DNA of 64,000 nucleotides from Allacma fusca (taxonomy: Eukaryota; Arthropoda; Collembola; Symphypleona; Sminthuridae): contig OX359245.1 of the NCBI GenBank assembly GCA_947179485.1, positions 64,281,067 to 64,345,066 of the forward strand, read 5' to 3'. The notes below the pieces were generated by a model. That model was not told where the DNA came from. It saw nothing but the letters and a program-made list of their open reading frames with translations, and searched no databases. A program made the translations under genes and the position numbers. Every line of letters begins with the position of its first letter. Within the stretch, counting starts at the first letter, position 1. Below are positions 58,826-64,000 of this stretch, one piece after another.

Positions 58826-60285
58826 TAGCACAAAAGCTGCAGTGGGTACCTTTTCCTTTGCCATTCCGATTTTTTGGTGGGGTCAACTCAATGCTTAGAA
58901 CGTATCACTCAAATTCTCAAAAGGAACGATGGACAAGTTCGCATTGCCTCCACAGGAAAAATTAAACTGATTGTGAGGCCGGAGGCTTCCAGGTACAGGC
59001 TTCTGTAACGTGGAGTAGAAAAAGTGAAAGGGAACACTTAATTTTTTGGGACACTTTTAAAGCGTCCATTCGTTCTACTCCCGCATGGCAGGTGCAACTT
59101 TCTCATTGGAACCTTCAGTTTTCCACATGAAGCAGGGTTTGACATATGGACAGTACACTCTATACAGCACACTCTCGCCATTCGTGATTCCTTATAAGAG
59201 CTTTATTTCTCAGGGGGTAACAAATAAGTAAAAAAAATGGTTGTTTAACGCAACCTTTCAAATAACTCTCGTTAAAAAATAAAATGAGCTTGCAATACAT
59301 ATGGCACGATTATTTTACAGTAGTCATAAGTAGAAATTATGTAATCCTAATATACCTTTATCCTAATTTAATATTGATAAAATATTTAAACAATGCTGCA
59401 CTTCTGGCCCTGACCTTGCCCCCAGGGTATAGGTTCTACAAAAAATATATGATTTGAAAATTCCCTTGCAGGATTTCGACTTTGGTATGAACACTCGTAC
59501 AACCTGGCCACACATGAAGTTTTGAGATACTCATCGATTATAAGTGAATTAACTAATAAATGTTCTTTTTTCCAGGAGTTTTAACTTAACCTTTGAGTCA
59601 CAATGGTTATTTTTGTCTGCATGCTTCAGTGAATCCTCAGTTCAAGCTCAGTTCAGAAAGCTCAGTTCAGAGTTCATCCTCACCCTCCGATTGGCGAGGA
59701 TGAATCTCATGGGAATAAATAATTGTTATACAATTAACTTGTGACTCTTCTCCATTCGGCGGAAAATAGAGACCATGACGCAGACTAGTAGCTTTGAACC
59801 TTATACATATATATAGATATACAGTATAATGTTAGATTCTGGCGTATAGAATTTTTTTTAAACCCTAAATCCATGCTAACTGGCTAATCCATGGCTGGAT
59901 CCATCCCGTTAATTTTCCTTGTCTGTAAATTAAATTAACGTTTAATTCATTACTGTAATGCGTACACTCAACCCTCTATAGTTTAACATTATCAGTATTA
60001 GTCTGGCTATATACAGTACCAGGAGGAAACGAGCAGGAAGTTTGGAGGATGAACGTAAAACATCCCTGTTGTTTCTGTGTTTATGTACATACGAGTTGAA
60101 AAATGGCTTAAAATACGGGCACTGTGTGGACCTTCCATTAATAAAGTATCACTTAAATCCTCTTCTGAATTTTACAATCATCTATACTTAAAAGCTATTT
60201 AATTTTTTTTAGAGGCAAGTCCATAAAAATAATGTGACTTAAAAAAAATAATTGCTGTAGAAAATTGAATGATATTATGGGATTT
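58826..60285. other. End of the duplicated background
   Basis: 58850..59640 matches 27540..28000 and 40800..41570. After 59640 the sequence is unique, with a short AGCTCAGTTCAGA repeat at about 59640..59675. No gene. Confidence 0.45.
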
Positions 60286-61874
60286 TTATTGATTTCTATA
60301 AAACATGCACAACATCACAAATGATTGTGAATACAATACATATTGACAGAGGACTGGAATAATCCCAGTGGAGCCAAACTGAACGTTGCTCCTTTCGATG
60401 CCCCCCATAACATCCTGGATCCAAGTAAGGTAAGCAGTTATCCTTGTGTAGACTCCAGGATATCCCGGACATGCGCAACTATTACCCCAAGAAACCAGAC
60501 CAATCAGAAGCCTGTGAGCACCATCCTCCACCACAAGAGGGCCACCTGAGTCCCCTCTGCAAGCATCTTTGCTCCCGCCCTCTACAAAACCTGCGCAAAA
60601 CATTGAGGGGTAAATACTGTAAGGATATGCCTCCATGCAAATATTTTGCGGAACGATGGGCACAGCAGCCCTTTTTAGTACACTTGACATTCTTCCTTCA
60701 CAATCTCGATCAGTGCATCCCCAACCACTGACTACTGCAAAGCCTGCATTTCAATAAAAAAAATCAATTGAGGTTAGATTTTTTACAATTGGCCGAACTT
60801 GTGAACCTATATACCTATCTATTATATGCAGTGAATTTCCAATACAATCGTTCCCAAGGGATGGGAATATCATATTATACTGCAAATATTTGTAATCCCG
60901 GGAAGAATTTAATAATGCCAATATAAGGGCAATGAAAAGCCATAATTCGTACTTCTAGGTACACATGAGAAATAAAACGTGATTATAATTTTTTTCTACA
61001 TTTGGAATTAAACTGACTTCTTTTGGCATTTGATTTGCTAATTAATGGGCATACAACAAATTAATTATTATAATAATATGTAATTTTATATTTGATCGGG
61101 TATACATAATTATTCATACTATAACCATAAAAACCTTACATTTATAATTCAGAGTACACTTTATGCCAGAGATTTTAAAGAGTCACCTTCAAGTGAATAG
61201 TTCTGAGAAGGTAGCAGAATAGGCCGTACGAAGTCATTCACTTCAAATGGGTTTCTCACGTGAAGAGCAGCAATGTCAAATATGAATTTCCCGCTCAGGA
61301 AGCCCTTGTGCGTCCATAATTTATCAGGAGTCCTTTTTTGAGTATGTGGATCTTCCCGATAGAATCCACTGCTCCCGGCTTTAAGAACGTACTTGGCATT
61401 TTCTCCATTTCCATGCAAACAGTGAGCAGCAGTGAGGGCGTAGGTGCGGCTAATGAGGACAGCCCCACAAGTAATTTTCCGGTTATTATCCTCGATTTTC
61501 AGTGCCAATTGATACGGAACATCCTTCAGGTCTGCATTTATCCCTCCAATAATTCTTGTAAAAGCGGAACCTATCAAAGACGGATTATTCCAAGTCTAAG
61601 TCACAAGATAAACTTCACTTCTATATCGGGATTTCAGAATTACTTGAGGGATTTTTAGTCCATTCTATATACAGTAGTTGCGTTTAAAAATTTAATTTTA
61701 AAAGATTTAAAAAAAACGGTTTAGTTTCGTCTCACGGCTGGCAACAGTGCTGTTAATCTTTTGAAGTGATCTCACATTGGGCTCAGGGCAGCCACTTTCA
61801 GTATAGCTTGCATCCAAACTGAGTAGAAGAGACACTATATAAATTGTTAATACTACTTTCTTTGTTTGAGACAT
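60286..61874 (-). CDS. Trypsin-like serine protease, three exons, secreted
   Basis: Read on the - strand as exon 1 61874..61736, exon 2 61570..61187, exon 3 60743..60286; 326 residues. Introns (165 and 443 bp) have GT-AG ends and both are phase 1. Exon 1 encodes a signal peptide ([19 protein letters not shown]) and a short pro-segment with a cysteine (SGCPEP). Activation would be at R52-IIGG. The catalytic triad is His96 (LTAAHC), Asp145 (FDIAAL) and Ser240 (CRGDSGGP). Asp234, six residues before the serine, predicts cleavage after Arg or Lys. The S1 S family fold is completed by SGWG and PGVYTR. After WIQDV a tail of about 40 residues, hydrophobic in its second half, is longer than usual. 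AATAAA overlaps the stop codon. Likely roles include digestion or haemolymph cascades; the sequence does not decide. Confidence 0.85.
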
Positions 61875-62089
61875 TTAATTAGTTTTTAAAAGTACTCAAA
61901 CTAGCAATAATTTATTATGTACCTATGCATTTAATTGTACACTAGTAATCCAGTCAGTAATAATTATTCTTAATTCTTACGTGCACACTCCATTTTCATC
62001 TAAGCATCAGTCTGAAAATAAAAGATGAATAATCTTATATTATATGGAGTGAGTATGTTCATTTGAATTTTCGCGCCAAATCTACGAGC

Positions 62090-62310
62090 CAATAAGAAAG
62101 CTGCGTCTAATTTAAAAATTAGTACAAAAATAAAAGAGCATAATATTGTTAAAAAAGAGCAAAAAATGTAAAAACATCTGCGTAAATAAGTACAAAAAGT
62201 AGAAAAGCATAATTGTAAAAAAGCGCAAAAAATATAAAAAACATCTGCGTAAAAAAGAACAAAAAGTAAAAAAGCATTTGTAAAAAAGCGCAAAAAATAA
62301 AAAAGCATCC
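62090..62310. repeat. Tandem AAAAAGCGCAAAAAAT / ACATCTGCGTAAA repeats
   Basis: Two to three units of about 75 bp near the 5-prime end of the Helitron. The 108-codon - strand frame over it is made by the repeat and is not a gene. Confidence 0.7.
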
Positions 62311-62439
62311 TCTCTACTAAATTCAAAGAGTGGACAGTCTTCGTCTTTGTCTTGGTGTAATGCGGATTTGAGATTTTAATTTAAGTGCGCTAAAAAATGA
62401 ATTATTAAAATGAATTTCTAAAAAAATTTTAATAAATTA

Positions 62440-62740
62440 TTAAAGCATTATACAGTATCAATGGCGGCGACATTGTCACGGGCAGCCATTTACCACCAAG
62501 ACGGCCCACTCTTTCAAATTAGAAGAAAGGATTATTTTTTTTAAATTAAAAATGAATTATTTAAGCCGGATACAGTAGCAACGGCGGCGAAATTGTCACG
62601 GCCATGCAGCCATTCAGTACCAAGACGGCCCACTCATTCAAATTAGTATTTCTAAACAAAGAAAATAAACTATTGAAGCATTATACAGTAGCAAGGGCGG
62701 CGACAGGAGGCTGTCCCGGGGTCTTGCGACGTGAGACCTT
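62440..62740. repeat. Three tandem copies of a GGCGGCGA-containing unit
   Basis: Each unit has TATACAGTAxCAAxGGCGGCGA (third copy partial), and the first two continue TTGTCACGG and CCAAGACGGCCCACTC. Unit length is about 110 bp. Inside the Helitron. Confidence 0.7.
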
Positions 62741-63118
62741 TGGGCTTTCTTAATAATAATTACTATAATTTAACGTAAGCTTCGTTGTGACGATGAAAAA
62801 TTCTCAAGGAAAAGTTTGGATACAGTTGATATTTGTGTATCGAAGCCAATGATTTTACATAGTCAATTGTATGTTGCATTTTCGACAAATCAAAAATAAA
62901 GATTAGGATCATTGTAAATGACACTGCAGAAAGGTGAAGGAACCTACACAAGTAATTGTGTATTTAAAGAAGTTGTGTAATAGATTACAGTCATACGAAA
63001 TTATATTTCAGAATCAAACATGATTATTTAAAAAATATTCGATAAAAAAATCACTTCAGCAATATAACTTTAATACTAGCGGATCAAGTAGTTATACTGT
63101 TGGTGTTGTTATTGGGAA

Positions 63119-63454
63119 ATGGAGGTTATCTACCGACGTAGGTGGTGGCTTGATCCGCTCAAAGAGAATCTTATATTCGCTAGGGTTTTAACAGGAAGGG
63201 CGGAAGGGGACACCATGTTTCTTTCCCAAGTTACACTAATTTCAAATGAGGGTGATACCCGTTTGTTTTATAGGAAAGTAGGCATTTGGTTATCAAAACC
63301 GTTTACTCATGGTCAGATGTATGTAGAATTTTTTAGAGCGACTTCTCAAAACAGTGGAAAAGTATATGTCGACAAAACTGAGGATCAGGGGAACTACGGG
63401 GTGAATGGAATGGTACTTATAGAGATTAGACTTATAGAGCCCAAAATATTATAA
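63119..63454 (+). pseudogene. Helitron Pif1-like helicase, C-terminal remnant
   Basis: The frame reads LIFARVLTGRAEGDTMFLSQVTLI, then RKVGIWLSKPFTHGQMYVEFFRA, recognisable from the end of the Helitron helicase. The stretch that should lie between (with the conserved TINKSQGQ motif) is deleted, and the N-terminal ATPase motifs and Rep domain are absent. It cannot be active. Confidence 0.8.
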
Positions 63455-63805
63455 ACTTTGCAGAGCTCCATATAGAAGGAAAGTTGAAGTAAAAATTGTC
63501 AACATTTAGCATCAATTCAAAATACTTGATGACAGAAATGAAACGTTTACAATAAATATTGTTTTAAGGAAGTTTTTAATCTTTAAATTTACTGATTTAC
63601 TTCACTACTGGACCGACTCCCAGCCGCGGTCTAGGGATCAAACAAGGGCGTTAGTGTGAAGTTCAACAGTGCGCTCAACCATGATTTTTTCACGTGTTTA
63701 TCGATTTTTTGCATTTTAATTGGCTTTTATTCTGCTATCTGTCTAGACTATTATCACGCAATTATTAATTATTAATTACAACAAGCCAAGACGTCAAGCA
63801 AATCT

Positions 63806-63820
63806 CCCTGCGGAGCAGGG
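63806..63820 (+). other. Helitron 3-prime hairpin
   Basis: A perfect six-base stem CCCTGC/GCAGGG with loop GGA, ten bases before the terminal CTAG. Confidence 0.75.
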
Positions 63821-63830
63821 CTTTTACTAG

Positions 63831-64000
63831 TCTTATAATATATGGAGCTAAAATGTATGTTCAGTTGAATTTCATTTTGAATTTTCGCGCCAACTCTACG
63901 AGCCAATAAGAAAGCTGCATCGAATTTAAAAATTAGTACAAAAAATAAAAGAGCATATTGTTAAAAAAGAGCAAAAAATATAAAAACATCTGCGTAAATA
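63831..64000 (+). mobile_element. Start of a second Helitron, head-to-tail
   Basis: TCTTATAATATATGGAG begins directly after the CTAG of the first element. The sequence then matches 62033..62200 (TTTTCGCGCCAA, CTACGAGCCAATAAGAAAGC) to the end of the window. Confidence 0.7.

Larger units (their letters stand above)
62033..63830 (+). mobile_element. Helitron, decayed
   Basis: The 5-prime end is TCTTATATTATATGG after an A; the 3-prime end is CTAG at 63827..63830 followed by T, preceded ten bases earlier by the hairpin CCCTGC-GGA-GCAGGG. A helicase remnant on the same strand lies before the 3-prime end. There are no terminal inverted repeats or target duplications, as expected for Helitrons. The 5-prime boundary is inferred from the second copy at 63831. 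Confidence 0.7.

Noticed and set aside
62000-62326. A 108-residue - strand frame that looks like a membrane protein
   Set aside because: It is a translation of A-rich tandem repeats at the Helitron start; the hydrophobicity comes from the T-rich reverse strand.
1-64000. tRNA, rRNA or viral genes
   Set aside because: I looked for tRNA arm patterns, conserved rRNA stretches and viral hallmark motifs by eye and saw none. A covariance-model scan would be needed to exclude small RNAs.

Overview
The window looks like nuclear DNA of an invertebrate animal, most likely an arthropod. The evidence is an AT-rich background, a trypsin-like protease gene with two GT-AG introns, AATAAA poly(A) signals, CACAATGG start contexts, C2H2 zinc-finger genes, and many class II transposons (hAT, PIF/Harbinger, pogo/Tigger-like, Helitron). 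The species cannot be named from the sequence.

About nine tenths of the window is one expanding and decaying cluster of single-exon C2H2 zinc-finger genes, all on the + strand. I count ten gene bodies (A to D, F to L) plus two 5-prime stubs. Only two are open from start to stop: K (50396..51508, 370 aa) and L (54521..55558, 345 aa). Both have a basic leader, seven tandem fingers, a linker, an acidic stretch and an unusual last finger. The others carry a single nonsense change (C), frameshifts (D, I, J), missing halves (F, G, H), or transposons inside the coding region or 3-prime UTR (A, B). Chimeric junctions, in which a gene start runs into the promoter flank of the next copy, show growth by unequal exchange. 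The flanks belong to two duplicated backgrounds. One (1..1670, 15.4-16.7 kb, 49.3-50.4 kb) precedes A, C and K. The other recurs at about 18.8-29.5 kb, 36-42.9 kb and 52-59.6 kb and carries much older zinc-finger relics on both strands.

Transposons are placed by terminal repeats, target-site duplications and, in most cases, an empty site in a paralogous copy: a Harbinger element with TTA duplications (2540..5497) and hAT-type elements with 8-bp duplications at 5780, 11094, 12611, 25229, 29598, 38597, 42959, 44920 and 45163. The most unusual feature is that nearly every element has its own short, often self-complementary motif repeated in both orientations for 100-250 bp inside each end, around a motif-free centre.

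The right end (59.6-64 kb) is different: a three-exon secreted trypsin-like serine protease on the - strand, and a Helitron with a decayed helicase and a textbook 3-prime hairpin, followed head-to-tail by the start of a second Helitron. A stem-loop about 30-35 nt after the stop codon is shared by the zinc-finger genes and shows base changes that keep pairing.
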